A stretch of DNA of 64,000 bases from Salifodinibacter halophilus. Its GTDB lineage: Bacteria > Pseudomonadota > Gammaproteobacteria > Nevskiales > Salinisphaeraceae. Below are positions 48,902 through 57,109 of the stretch, one piece after another; position 1 is the stretch's first letter, and every line of letters starts with the position of its first letter. The notes beneath the pieces were generated by a model that did not search any database, was not told the origin of the DNA, and saw only the letters and a list, made by a program, of their open reading frames with translations. The stretch covers positions 1,798,001 through 1,862,000 of the forward strand of contig JABEEB010000001.1 in the NCBI GenBank assembly GCA_012999515.1, written 5' to 3'. Made by a program: the position numbers and the translations under genes.

Positions 48902-49789
48902 ATGAGAGATTGGCCGGCGATTCGCGCCGCTCTTGAGCACCAAACCGGCGCCTCGCTTACCGACGCGCATGTGCAGCCGGTTGGCGGCGGCGATGTGAGC
49001 GACAGCTTTTGCGTTGACGCCAAACGGCGGCGACTGTTTGTCAAACGGGAGCCGGCCAGCAATGCGGACCGTTTACACGCTGAGGCCGCGGGGCTCGATG
49101 AGCTGCGCCAGGCAGCGCAGATCCGCGTGCCCGAAGTGTTGGCGGTAGGCGCCACAGAAGCGAGTGCTTATCTGGCGCTGGAGTATGTCGACCTGTGCTT
49201 GCCGGATGAGGACGGGCCGGCGCGCCTCGGTGATGCGCTAGCCGAGATGCACGATATCGTTTCGCCTACCTACGGTTGGCGGCGTGATAACTATATCGGC
49301 ATGAATCCGCAGAGCAATCACGTGACCGGCGATTGGGTCGAGTTTTTTCGTGAAAACCGGCTGCGGGTGATGGTCGATGCACTGGCGATGGAGTTCCCGA
49401 CGCTGGCCGCGCGCAGTGACCGATTATTAACATCGCTTCGGGGGCTGGTCTGCGATCATCAACCCGAGGCAGCGCTCGTTCACGGCGATCTTTGGGCCGG
49501 CAACGTCGGCTTCGATTACCGTGGAACGCCGGTGTTGTTCGACCCGGCCGTGTATTACGGCGATCGTGAAACAGATCTTGCGCTGGCCGAATTGTTCGGC
49601 GGGTTTTCGCCGCTGTTTTTCGAAGCCTACTGGCGTGCATGGCCCATGCCGTCCGACTATCGGCGTGTTCGGCGGCCGCTATACCAGCTCTACCATTTGC
49701 TGAACCACGTCCGGCATTTCGGCGCTGGCTTCGTGGACCGCAGTCGTGTGGTCGTCGATGGGCTGTTGGCCGAGATCGCGGACGGCTAG
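48902..49789 (+). CDS. fructosamine kinase family protein
   Basis: A 295-aa kinase of the fructosamine-3-kinase/APH fold, thought to phosphorylate ketoamines on glycated proteins for their repair. Visible are the Lys of LFVKREP, the catalytic HGDLWAGN (about residue 195) and the DPAVYYGDRETDLA metal-binding stretch. ATG 48902 gives the normal N-terminus. It diverges from pntAA across 216 nt. Confidence 0.92.
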   Translation: MRDWPAIRAALEHQTGASLTDAHVQPVGGGDVSDSFCVDAKRRRLFVKREPASNADRLHAEAAGLDELRQAAQIRVPEVLAVGATEASAYLALEYVDLCLPDEDGPARLGDALAEMHDIVSPTYGWRRDNYIGMNPQSNHVTGDWVEFFRENRLRVMVDALAMEFPTLAARSDRLLTSLRGLVCDHQPEAALVHGDLWAGNVGFDYRGTPVLFDPAVYYGDRETDLALAELFGGFSPLFFEAYWRAWPMPSDYRRVRRPLYQLYHLLNHVRHFGAGFVDRSRVVVDGLLAEIADG

Positions 49790-49865
49790 GGGAAGGCCAG
49801 CGTAAGCGGCCCAGCGATTAGTGCCGGATGCAGGGTGCTTTGCACTGGGGTGCCATCGCCCATTG

Positions 49866-49889
49866 CCTAAAGCGCAGTCGCGCTTTGGG
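49866..49889. terminator. hairpin between fructosamine kinase and the cassette-like patch
   Basis: Arms CCTAAAGCGC (49866-49875) and GCGCTTTGGG (49880-49889) form a 10-bp stem with one G-T pair and a 4-nt loop. It lies just beyond the stops of the two convergent genes. The GCCTAAA/TTTGGGC ends loosely recall an attC core, so it could be a shrunken attC instead of a terminator. Confidence 0.4.
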
Positions 49890-49909
49890 CGGTTAACTAC
49901 GGTTTCTTC

Positions 49910-50257
49910 TCAGGTTCTATCGACAGTTGAGACGCACTCACAAGGAACCCAGCCTTCCTTGCCATCTTGTTTCTTGACCCAGAAAAAATCGCTTTCCCCT
50001 AAAGCGACGTGCAAAAGTTCATCTGGAACTATAGTGAGCTCGATTGCATTAAAAATTCGATCGATACGCCAGCCATCGCTGGACCGCGTCAGCCAATTGA
50101 GCGGAGTCCATCCGGAGCGTCCATCTGTGCCCGTGCACCAAACCCAACCGGGAATATCTGTAAATTTGTCAAAATCTGGCGTTACCGAGTCGTCGGCACT
50201 AACGCAAATGGGATTTGCGTAAGGCTGCTCATATGCTTCGATTACTACGGCTTCCAT
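49910..50257 (-). CDS. small protein with two SH3-like repeats, cassette-type gene
   Basis: Unknown function, 115 aa. Two copies of a SH3-like pattern are visible: GWVWCTGTDGRSGWTPLNWL (about residues 37-56) and a second copy FFWVKKQDGKEGWVPCECV (about 91-109). The ATG at 50257 has AGGTG 7 nt upstream; an extra GTG precedes it. It lies directly after the decayed attC at 50265-50360, reading away from it, the position of an integron cassette gene. Confidence 0.65.
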   Translation of the reverse strand: MEAVVIEAYEQPYANPICVSADDSVTPDFDKFTDIPGWVWCTGTDGRSGWTPLNWLTRSSDGWRIDRIFNAIELTIVPDELLHVALGESDFFWVKKQDGKEGWVPCECVSTVDRT

Positions 50258-50264
50258 CACATAT

Positions 50265-50360
50265 CACCTAACGTGTCGGTTCAGGCACGCACAAAAGCGC
50301 TGCCCCGAGCTGGAGCGCACAAGAAAGGCGATGCATTTTGTGCATCACCTAGCGCCGACG
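50265..50360 (-). repeat. decayed attC-like recombination site
   Basis: Read on the minus strand the element ends with GTTAGGTG, preceded by a TGAACC segment like a normal attC R' end, placed 8 nt before the next gene. The complementary arm GTCGG/CCGAC (50276-50280 with 50354-50358) and an inner perfect hairpin GATGCA-TTTTG-TGCATC (50330-50346) are present. The R'' core is missing, so it is called a remnant. Confidence 0.45.
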
Positions 50361-50364
50361 GGAA

Positions 50365-50445
50365 GATCGAGGGACAGTCTGCTGGATTGTTTATCGCCGT
50401 TGTTTCACTGCCCAGCGTTGAATTCAGTATTCTGTCCCCAGGACT
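50365..50445. repeat. 80-bp imperfect direct repeat, copy 1
   Basis: Begins GATCGAGGGACAG and runs through TTTATCGCCG and CCCAGCGTTGAATT. Its partner is at 51452-51533 with one small indel. It lies between a GNAT gene stop and the decayed attC, so it belongs to the 3' end of a cassette. Confidence 0.7.
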
Positions 50446-50503
50446 CCTGCCCTAGAACTCCAATATCAAGCGGTCGGCGCGCTTTTCTTCGCACCATGCC
50501 GGA

Positions 50504-51034
50504 CTAGTTAGTCGTGCTGATCCAGAAGCGCCGCATTATGCAGGAATGCATGTCCGACCAGATTTCGCTTTCGAGAATGCCGCCATTCTTGCTGATTGCC
50601 TGCTCTGAGCCTACGTTGCCTTTTTTGCAAGTCACAAGAACGTTCTCTATTCCCTGGCGTCGAGCCTCCAATACGGTGCAGCGGAGAACCTCCGTGGCGC
50701 ATCCTCGAAGGCGTGCGGTTGGCCGTACGCCGAAACCGATATGCCCGCCGACCTCTTGTAAGAACTCGTTTAGCCAATGACGCAAGTTTGAGACTGCCAC
50801 GACCTCATCCGAAGCCCCCAATAAGAAAAAGGTCGAGTGGGGCACATGCCCCTCACGCAGATTTTGCCCACAAGCCTGCTGAGAAAGGCGCGTGACATAC
50901 GCCTCAAAGTCGCTATCTACGTGGTCGAGCACCCATGGCACCAGAACCTCATCTCTATCCTTAAATTCCTGAACAAGGGATCTGACACTTTTCTCATGTT
51001 GCACATCGGGCCGAACTAGCTTGGGGGTGCTCAT
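50504..51034 (-). CDS. GNAT family N-acetyltransferase, cassette-type gene
   Basis: Acetyl-CoA-dependent acyltransferase, 176 aa. The acetyl-CoA loop and following helix are seen as VGGHIGFGVRPTARLRGCATEVL (about residues 103-125, motif RxRGCAT). The C-terminal LVTCKKGNVGSEQAISKNGG is typical of the group. The start ATG overlaps the stop of the upstream YciI-like gene (TGATG at 51032-51036). Acceptor unknown; no aminoglycoside-specific signature is seen. Confidence 0.78.
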   Translation of the reverse strand: MSTPKLVRPDVQHEKSVRSLVQEFKDRDEVLVPWVLDHVDSDFEAYVTRLSQQACGQNLREGHVPHSTFFLLGASDEVVAVSNLRHWLNEFLQEVGGHIGFGVRPTARLRGCATEVLRCTVLEARRQGIENVLVTCKKGNVGSEQAISKNGGILESEIWSDMHSCIMRRFWISTTN

Positions 51035-51312
51035 CAGGCCACAGCCGGGTGTTGGCTTGAAAGCTGGCACATCCGCTTCGAGACGCCGGGCGTTTTGATT
51101 GATGTATGCACCGAGTCGCTGAAGGCGATGGCCTTTGCTTCCTCCATGTTCTTCGTCTGAATCAGATCAACGCCGCCAGACTTATCCGTGAATGGCCTGG
51201 CAGGCTCGAGTTGCCTTTTTTCCCTGAGGCCATCAAGGAACGCATAGTGCGCCTCGATTAAGGATGGATCGAGCTGAGGTGTGCGAAAGCTCGTAATTAG
51301 GTGCTTAAACAT
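51034..51312 (-). CDS. YciI-like domain protein, cassette-type gene
   Basis: A 92-aa protein whose middle (AHYAFLDGLREKRQLE, PFTDKSGGVDLIQ, NMEEAKAIAFSD) matches YciI-type proteins. The last 25 residues do not match the usual ending, so a late frameshift or divergence is possible. A clear GGAAAAC site precedes ATG 51312, which lies only 25 nt from the attC core at 51337. It is the first gene of a two-gene cassette with the GNAT gene. Confidence 0.68.
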   Translation of the reverse strand: MFKHLITSFRTPQLDPSLIEAHYAFLDGLREKRQLEPARPFTDKSGGVDLIQTKNMEEAKAIAFSDSVHTSIKTPGVSKRMCQLSSQHPAVA

Positions 51313-51336
51313 TTGTTTTCCTTTTTTGCACCAACT

Positions 51337-51406
51337 GCCTAACGCTTGAGGTGAGCGGCGCAAAACCGCGAAGTGGTTTTGTGTCCGATCCACCAACTTG
51401 TTAGGC
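51337..51406 (-). repeat. attC site of an integron cassette
   Basis: Canonical design over 70 nt. On the minus strand it starts GCCTAAC and ends GCGTTAGGC. Inner arms CAAAACC (51361-51367) and GGTTTTG (51375-51381) enclose a 7-nt loop, and further imperfect pairing (GGTG/CACC) leaves unpaired bases as in known attC hairpins. Minus-strand gene spacing after it is that of a cassette. Confidence 0.8.
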
Positions 51407-51929
51407 GCAATCTGCCGCTATACGGATCATGCCAGAGGATGTCTGGTTGTGGATCGAGAGGCAATATATTGATTTATTTATCGCCGCCGTTTCCATTGCC
51501 CAGCGTTGAATTTAGTAGCCCGCTCCTGGGGTCAGCTGGCTTCAGGCACAACGCCCATCCCGCATCCGACGTGTCGAATGGGACGGAAAAGCGGCGAACG
51601 CCTCAGGCCTCGGCTGTCGAGTTGCATGATTGCTGTGGGCGAGGTGGGCCGCCTAGTGTTTGGCAGTGTCGGGGCGCATCGTGGCTTGATCTGGCGGGAG
51701 GTCGTCAATCACAGGCGTGCGGATAGCCAGCACCGTGTCATGCGAAGCGAACTGACCCAGCCTCACTCAGAGTCAAAAGCCGATTGTGCATCCGCAGGCT
51801 CACTCGATGCGTATAAGCACGTAGGCGGGTTGATTTACACAGTATCTCGCCGCATGCTTGAGGGTAAGTCGTCAATCGCGATACGTGAATCGGTGGCGGC
51901 TGCATATAAACATTGAGGTAATCGTCTCC
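51407..51929. other. intergenic region without a convincing gene
   Basis: About 520 nt between the attC and the desaturase gene. It holds copy 2 of the 80-bp repeat at 51452-51533. Small open frames cross it on both strands, but none has a recognisable domain or good ribosome-binding site. It may be the remains of a further cassette plus the desaturase promoter and leader. Confidence 0.5.
51452..51533. repeat. 80-bp imperfect direct repeat, copy 2
   Basis: Begins GATCGAGAGGCAA and contains TTTATCGCCG and CCCAGCGTTGAATT at the same spacing as copy 1 (offset 1087-1088 nt). It lies beyond the canonical attC on the minus-strand upstream side. Confidence 0.7.
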
Positions 51930-53111
51930 ATGAACGACGAACGTGAGTATCCGGAGAATCCGGAACTTGATGACAGTTTCAAATGGCTTGATTTCATGCC
52001 ATTCGTGTTGCTCCACGTTGGGCTTATCGCCATCTGGTGGACTGGTTTTACGCTGACATCGATACTGCTTTGTGTCGGTTTGTATGTAACGCGTGTATTT
52101 GGCATCACGGGCGGTTATCACCGGTATTTTTCGCATCGCGGGTACAAGACAGGCCGTGTTTTCCAGTTCGTGATTGCGTTCATGGGCGCATCGGCTTTTC
52201 AGAAAGGGCCGCTGTGGTGGGCTGCTAAGCATCGTGAACATCACCGCGAATCAGACATGCCGGCTGACGCTCACTCGCCGCGTCACTACGGACTGGCCAA
52301 CGCGCATGTTGGCTGGGTGTACCGGAAAGCGCGTAACCACGCGGATCTGGATCTGGTCAAAGACTTCTCCAAGTATCCCGAGATTCGCTGGCTGGATCGT
52401 CATCAATATCTGCCGGGGCTGCTGCTGGCCGTGGCCTGTGTGGCCATTGATGGCTGGGCCGGACTCGTAGTGGGCTTTATGTTGTCGACTGCGTTGGTGT
52501 ATCACGCCACGTTCACGATCAATTCGCTCGACCATATGATTGGCCGCCAGCGTTACTTGACCGGTGACGACTCACGCAACAACTGGCTGCTGGCCCTGTT
52601 CACGATGGGCGAGGGGTGGCATAACAACCACCACTACTATCCAGCGGCCGCCCGCAACGGGTTTTTCTGGTGGGAAATCGATCTCACCTATTATCTGCTA
52701 GTCGGCTTGTCCAAGCTGGGCATCGTCTGGGATCTACGGCAGCCGCCGCAAACGATCCTGGCCAACGAAAAAGCGCCGACGCAAAAGGTCATTGATAAAT
52801 GCGCCGTCTATATCGCTGACGGGTTCTCGGTCGAGCATATTAGTGCGACCGTGCGCCAGCGTTGGGAAGGCAGCCATGTTCTCGACGATTTACGCTACAA
52901 GGCGGTCCATAAATGGAGTGACGCCGAGGCCTATATCGCGGAGATGGAATTGCCGGGATTGCCTAACTTTGAACAGTTGCGAAACCGCGCACACAGCAAG
53001 TTCAAGCTACGCCATTCGGGGCTCGAGCACGCGATCGAGCGGGCACGGGAATTGCTGCACGAAGCGGTCGCCTATCGTTTGCTCGAACGGCTTCGAGCCG
53101 AGCCTGTCTGA
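51930..53111 (+). CDS. acyl-CoA desaturase (stearoyl-CoA delta-9 type)
   Basis: Membrane di-iron fatty-acid desaturase, 394 aa. The three His boxes are HRYFSHR (about residue 67), HREHHRE (about 104) and HNNHHYYP (about 230). Four membrane helices are placed in pairs around them. The C-terminal 90 residues after the desaturase core are a soluble helical extension. ATG 51930 follows GAGGTA. It adjusts membrane unsaturation, probably in response to cold or salt. Confidence 0.93.
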   Translation: MNDEREYPENPELDDSFKWLDFMPFVLLHVGLIAIWWTGFTLTSILLCVGLYVTRVFGITGGYHRYFSHRGYKTGRVFQFVIAFMGASAFQKGPLWWAAKHREHHRESDMPADAHSPRHYGLANAHVGWVYRKARNHADLDLVKDFSKYPEIRWLDRHQYLPGLLLAVACVAIDGWAGLVVGFMLSTALVYHATFTINSLDHMIGRQRYLTGDDSRNNWLLALFTMGEGWHNNHHYYPAAARNGFFWWEIDLTYYLLVGLSKLGIVWDLRQPPQTILANEKAPTQKVIDKCAVYIADGFSVEHISATVRQRWEGSHVLDDLRYKAVHKWSDAEAYIAEMELPGLPNFEQLRNRAHSKFKLRHSGLEHAIERARELLHEAVAYRLLERLRAEPV

Positions 53112-53138
53112 AGGACACGCACGACGGCGTTAAAAACA

Positions 53139-53192
53139 GCGACTGCGACAGTCGCGGAATAACGCCGGGCCGTTTCGGGGTCCGGCGTTATT
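53139..53192. terminator. tandem hairpins between desaturase and prfC
   Basis: The first hairpin is GCGACTG-CGA-CAGTCGC (53139-53155). The second has perfect 11-bp arms AATAACGCCGG (53158-53168) and CCGGCGTTATT (53182-53192), which reaches into the prfC stop codon. Placed between convergent genes, they probably end transcription from both sides. No long T-run is present. Confidence 0.6.
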
Positions 53193-54816
53193 AGCGTCGG
53201 CCGGTGTGCTCGCGGGTATCGGAAAATGTCAGCTCGGGCCAACGATCGCGTGTCAGATCGAGTTTGACCTGCGACGAGGCGAGATACACCAGCGCACCGC
53301 TGTGATCGAATGCAACGCCTTCGGTTAGCTTATCCCGAAAGCGTTGTAGTTCGGCACTCGGCCCGCTAACCCAGCGGGCGACCGTCACTGGCACACCTTC
53401 GAAAGTGGCCGACACGCCGTACTCGGCGCGCAGACGCTCGGCGACCATATCGAACTGCAGTGTGCCGACAGCGCCCAGGATGACGTCATTATTCGCGGTC
53501 GGTCGGAATACCTGCGTCGCACCCTCTTCGCAGAGTTGATTTAGGCCTTTATGCAGGGCCTTGGCTTTGAGTGGATCACGTAGCACGACGCGTTGGAACA
53601 ATTCCGGCGCGAAATTGGGGATGCCGGTATAGGCGAGTGGTTCGCCTTCGGTAAAGCAGTCGCCGATCGCGATCGTCCCGTGGTTGTGTATACCGATGAT
53701 GTCTCCTGGCCAGGCTGTATCCGCAGCGTCGCGCTTGTTGGCCATGAAGGTCGTCGCATCGTTGATGCGGATCGTGCGATCAGCGCCGACGTGGTAAAAC
53801 CGCTTGCCGGGCGCGTAGTGGCCGGCACAGACCCGCATGAACGCGATGCGGTCGCGGTGTTTCGGGTCCATATTGGCTTGGATTTTGAATACGAACCCGG
53901 ATAGTGCGGTTTCATCTGGCTGGACGGTGCGTGATTCGGTAGCACGCGCCTGCGGCATGGGGGCGTTGCTGCAGAAGTCATCGAGTAGTGGTGTAACCCC
54001 AAAATTGCTGACTGCGGAGCCGAAATAGACGGGGGTTAATTCGCCGGCTAGATAACGCTCATGGTCGAAGGTCGTTCCGGCTGCCTGCACGAGCTCGACT
54101 TCCTCGTAGAACGTGTCGAATGCGTCACCGGCGATTTCGGCAAGCTTCGGGTCATCGAGGCCAACGACTGGGATGATTTCTGGATTGCTCTGGTCGTCGG
54201 CGTGGCTGAACAGGTGGACAGTGTTGTCGTCGAAGCGAAAGACGCCCCGGAAGTTATTGCCCATACCAATCGGCCAGGTCACCGGCGCGCATTCGATACC
54301 GAGCGTTTGCTCGATCTCGTCGAGAACCTCTAACGGTGGACGACCTTCACGGTCGAGTTTATTGACGAATGTAAATATCGGTGTGGTCCGCAGGCGACAG
54401 ATTTCCATGAGTTTAATTGTGCGCGGCTCGACGCCCTTGGCGGCGTCGATCACCATCAGCGCTGAGTCGACTGCGGTCAGCGTACGGTAGGTGTCTTCGG
54501 AAAAGTCCGCGTGCCCGGGTGTATCGAGCAGATTGATAATCCGATCGCGGTATTCGAACTGCATGACTGAGGTGGTGACCGAAATACCCCGCGATTTCTC
54601 CATCTGCATCCAGTCGGATGTCGCATGCCGCGTGGATTTGCGCCCTTTAACGGTGCCGGCAAGGTTGATGGCGCCACCGAACAACAGCAGCTTTTCGGTC
54701 AGCGTGGTTTTACCGGCGTCGGGGTGCGAGATGATCGCGAACGTCCGTCGGCATGCTGCGGCATCGCCCGTTGTTCGGTCGGTAGCGGGGTTTAAATCGG
54801 CCGATGGATTGGCCAT
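53191..54816 (-). CDS. prfC: peptide chain release factor 3
   Basis: Translational GTPase that recycles RF1/RF2, 541 aa. G1 is SHPDAGKTT (residues 30-38), G2 region [10 protein letters not shown]3 [12 protein letters not shown] and G4 [10 protein letters not shown]3-specific C-terminal blocks are complete, down to [12 protein letters not shown]. Start ATG 54816. It diverges from the candidate sRNA at 54.9 kb. Confidence 0.96.
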   Translation of the reverse strand: MANPSADLNPATDRTTGDAAACRRTFAIISHPDAGKTTLTEKLLLFGGAINLAGTVKGRKSTRHATSDWMQMEKSRGISVTTSVMQFEYRDRIINLLDTPGHADFSEDTYRTLTAVDSALMVIDAAKGVEPRTIKLMEICRLRTTPIFTFVNKLDREGRPPLEVLDEIEQTLGIECAPVTWPIGMGNNFRGVFRFDDNTVHLFSHADDQSNPEIIPVVGLDDPKLAEIAGDAFDTFYEEVELVQAAGTTFDHERYLAGELTPVYFGSAVSNFGVTPLLDDFCSNAPMPQARATESRTVQPDETALSGFVFKIQANMDPKHRDRIAFMRVCAGHYAPGKRFYHVGADRTIRINDATTFMANKRDAADTAWPGDIIGIHNHGTIAIGDCFTEGEPLAYTGIPNFAPELFQRVVLRDPLKAKALHKGLNQLCEEGATQVFRPTANNDVILGAVGTLQFDMVAERLRAEYGVSATFEGVPVTVARWVSGPSAELQRFRDKLTEGVAFDHSGALVYLASSQVKLDLTRDRWPELTFSDTREHTGRR

Positions 54817-54891
54817 ATATCGAACCTGTGGATGATTATTGCGGCAAATCGGCTGTAAGCCTCATCACCTAATAATTAGGTGGCAAAAAAT

Positions 54892-54920
54892 TTGCATGCA
54901 CGTTACACCGAAATTATACT
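54892..54920 (+). promoter_or_regulatory. promoter of the candidate small RNA
   Basis: A -35 TTGCAT (54892-54897), a 17-nt spacer and -10 TATACT (54915-54920) make a good sigma70-type promoter. It points to a region with no plus-strand gene but two terminators. Predicted start near 54927. Confidence 0.6.
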
Positions 54921-54926
54921 GATATT

Positions 54927-55060
54927 GGCAAATGGTTTCCCCCCTTTATCATTTGCTTTTGGCGGCTTCAGCCGTTGGCTGGCCGCCTGACGGTATCGCT
55001 TACCCCCTAGCGATATCGTTTTTTGCTGGCTTGGAGCGCATAATGCTCCAAGCCTTTTTT
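54927..55060 (+). ncRNA. candidate small RNA with C-rich unpaired segments
   Basis: Predicted transcript of about 134 nt, or about 98 nt if it ends at the first terminator. It contains a single-stranded C6 run (54939-54944). Hairpin 1 is GGCGGC/GCCGCC with an inner CAGCC-GTT-GGCTG (54961-54987). Hairpin 2 (54991-55018) has a 9-bp stem, loop UACCCCCU and then T6. Hairpin 3 has arms GGCTTGGAGC (55028-55037) and GCTCCAAGCC (55045-55054) followed by T6. No open reading frame with a start is evident. C-rich loops pair with G-rich ribosome-binding sites in known trans-acting sRNAs such as sX13. No homologue is recognised. Confidence 0.6.
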
Positions 55061-55083
55061 ATGGCACCGCGTTGTGCGTTGAA

Positions 55084-55356
55084 TCAGCGTATTTTGAAGC
55101 CGTCGGTATTGGGCGAAATACCGTTTTCCAGTGGTGTCAGGCCATCGACACGTGCGCCGGGTGGACCCGTGGTCAGCCAGTTTTGGAGTTGAGTCAGCGC
55201 GGCGTCATCGCCTTGGGCGCAGACTTCGACATTGCCGTCGGCTCGATTGGCGACCCAGCCGGTGACGCCGAGTGCTTGGGCGCGTTCGCACGTGGCCGCG
55301 CGAAAACCAACGCCTTGTACAACGCCGCTAACCATTAGATGTATCGTTTGACTCAT
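55084..55356 (-). CDS. acyP: acylphosphatase
   Basis: Small hydrolase of acyl phosphates, 90 aa, full length for the family. It has the phosphate-binding loop GVVQGVGFRAA with catalytic Arg (about residue 19) and a later VTGWVANRADGNVEV with the catalytic Asn. ATG 55356. It lies 28 nt after parB on the same strand and could share its transcript. Confidence 0.92.
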   Translation of the reverse strand: MSQTIHLMVSGVVQGVGFRAATCERAQALGVTGWVANRADGNVEVCAQGDDAALTQLQNWLTTGPPGARVDGLTPLENGISPNTDGFKIR

Positions 55357-55384
55357 CGTCGCTTTACGTTTGGGTGTCTGTCAT

Positions 55385-56209
55385 TTAGTTGGCTTGATAA
55401 CCGAGTCTGGCGAGTAGGCCGTCGAATTCCTCAAGTGAATTGAACCGGATGCGTAACTCGCCGCGGCCGGTCTCGGCTTGATAGGAAATGTTGGCGTCGT
55501 TGCCGAGTTCGGCGCTTAATCCGCGAGCGAGTTTCGCGAGTTCGTGCTCGGTCGTATCAGCGTGTTGATTGTCGTTAGGCGCGTTCGATTCACGCGCGGC
55601 GGTTTCAAGCCGGCGTACACTCCAAGCGTGGCCTATCGCGCAACGGCCGAGCTCGATTTGGCGTGCGCGTGTCAGCCCGGCCAATATCTTGGCGTGGCCG
55701 AGAGATAATTGGCCGGCGTCGACCCAATGTTGAACATCGCTAACAAGCTGCGTCAGTCGTAGGAAATTGGTGACGAACTCTCGGGATTTGCCGATCCGGC
55801 GGGCGATGAGGTCGTGTGTCAGTCCGAAATCATCGGCCAGGCGCGCCAACCCCCGGGCGGTTTCCATCACGCTGAGCGATTCGCGTTGAAGATTTTCGAC
55901 GAGGCCAAAACTGCTGGCTTCGGCGTCGTCGAGGTCGTCGCGCACGATGGCGGGTAGGCCAGTCAAACCGGCCCGTTGGGCTGCCCGCCAACGCCGCTCA
56001 CCGGCTATCAGGCGATAGGTCTGCCGGTTGGTCGAACGCACGACAATCGGCTGCAATAGCCCGATGCGGGCGATCGAGTCGGCCAGCTCGTCGAGTGCGG
56101 GCTCATCGAAATGCTGCCGGGCCTGATTACGGTCGCGCTCGATCGCGCTGAGCGCGATGTGTCGAGTGCCGGCCGATGTGCTGCTGTGTCCGGGCTCGTC
56201 GTCGACCAT
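55385..56209 (-). CDS. parB: chromosome partitioning protein ParB
   Basis: Centromere-binding CTPase, 274 aa. The ParB box with the CTP-binding GERRWRAAQRAGL (about residues 70-82) and ENLQRESLS precede an HTH (LIARRIGKSREFVTNFLRL, about 134-152), and a C-terminal dimerisation segment ends the protein. No parA is next to it: upstream is a divergent mlaA-type gene and downstream acyP. No parS site (TGTTTCACGTGAAACA type) was noticed in the window. Confidence 0.93.
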   Translation of the reverse strand: MVDDEPGHSSTSAGTRHIALSAIERDRNQARQHFDEPALDELADSIARIGLLQPIVVRSTNRQTYRLIAGERRWRAAQRAGLTGLPAIVRDDLDDAEASSFGLVENLQRESLSVMETARGLARLADDFGLTHDLIARRIGKSREFVTNFLRLTQLVSDVQHWVDAGQLSLGHAKILAGLTRARQIELGRCAIGHAWSVRRLETAARESNAPNDNQHADTTEHELAKLARGLSAELGNDANISYQAETGRGELRIRFNSLEEFDGLLARLGYQAN

Positions 56210-56351
56210 GCTTGATTATGCCTGTTATCGCACTGGCGTGATTACCACGGTGTAAGTTGTCACCATCCTTGGCGGCACGCACAATAGTTGCAATAAGCTT
56301 CGGTGGGCGTTCCGCATTCGGATCCAGCCTGCCACTTGGGGCCAATTGACC

Positions 56352-57101
56352 ATGCAAACTCGTTTTATCGGCGTTACGGCGTCCTTACTGGTGGCCGGCA
56401 CGTTATTGCTCAGCGGCTGCGTCCACAGTCCACCGGATAAGCCTTGGGATCCAATTGAGCCGGCCAACCGCGCGGTGTTCAAGTTCAATCGCAAGGCCGA
56501 TCAATACGTGCTCAAGCCGGTAGCCAAAGGCTACGATACAGTCACCCCGGATCCGGTGCAGTCGAGTATCGGCAATTTCTTCGCTAACGCACACGAGCCG
56601 GTAACGATCGTGAACAGCGCACTGCAGTTGAACTTTAAGCGGTTCAACGAGTCGCTCGGTCGATTCATGATCAATACTGTTGCCGGCGTCGGCGGTTTGT
56701 TCGACGTCGCCAGCAAAGTCGGTGTTCCCGACCCTGACGAAGACTTCGGTCAGACATTTGCAGTCTGGGGGCTGGGCCGCGGACCGTATCTGGTTCTACC
56801 GGTGTTCGGGCCGAGCGACGGCCGTGACTTCGTGGGTCGCGTCGGTGACCACTGGCTGTATCCCATTACCTATCTCGACTGGGTGGATAGCGACTATCAA
56901 TATATTGAGTACGGCCTGGGCGTTCTCTACGCGGCCAATAAGCGGGCGGAGTATCTCGGTTATGAGCAATTGCTGGCGCATCAATTCGACCCCTATATCT
57001 TTATGCGCGGCTACTATCTGAAATGGCGTGACAAGCAAATCAATAACGAGGCTGACACCCGGGGCGCTAATGATGATAATCAGATGCCGACTGGTGGCTG
57101 A
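56352..57101 (+). CDS. mlaA: MlaA family lipoprotein
   Basis: Outer-membrane lipoprotein of 249 aa acting in retrograde phospholipid transport (VacJ). A signal peptide ends in the lipobox LLSGC (about residue 23). Family blocks DPIEPANRAVFKFN and GRGPYLVLPVFGPSDGRD are present. The ATG at 56352 is preferred to TTG 56346. No mlaFEDCB genes are near. Confidence 0.92.
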   Translation: MQTRFIGVTASLLVAGTLLLSGCVHSPPDKPWDPIEPANRAVFKFNRKADQYVLKPVAKGYDTVTPDPVQSSIGNFFANAHEPVTIVNSALQLNFKRFNESLGRFMINTVAGVGGLFDVASKVGVPDPDEDFGQTFAVWGLGRGPYLVLPVFGPSDGRDFVGRVGDHWLYPITYLDWVDSDYQYIEYGLGVLYAANKRAEYLGYEQLLAHQFDPYIFMRGYYLKWRDKQINNEADTRGANDDNQMPTGG

Positions 57102-57109
57102 CGTTTCCA

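Noticed and set aside
49866-49889. hairpin as a third full attC site
   Set aside because: The ends resemble attC cores, but it is only about 25 nt long and has no inner boxes or bulges; kept as a terminator with a note.
51506-51916. 136-codon plus-strand frame before the desaturase gene
   Set aside because: It has no domain, no good ribosome-binding site and an Arg/Ser-rich composition; the region looks like cassette debris and promoter sequence.
51738-52244. 168-codon minus-strand frame overlapping the desaturase gene as a possible missing cassette gene
   Set aside because: Most of it is antisense to the conserved desaturase N-terminus and no family is recognisable.
54827-54835. DnaA-box-like TGTGGATGA upstream of prfC
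   Set aside because: It is a single site with one mismatch and no cluster around it; insufficient for a call.
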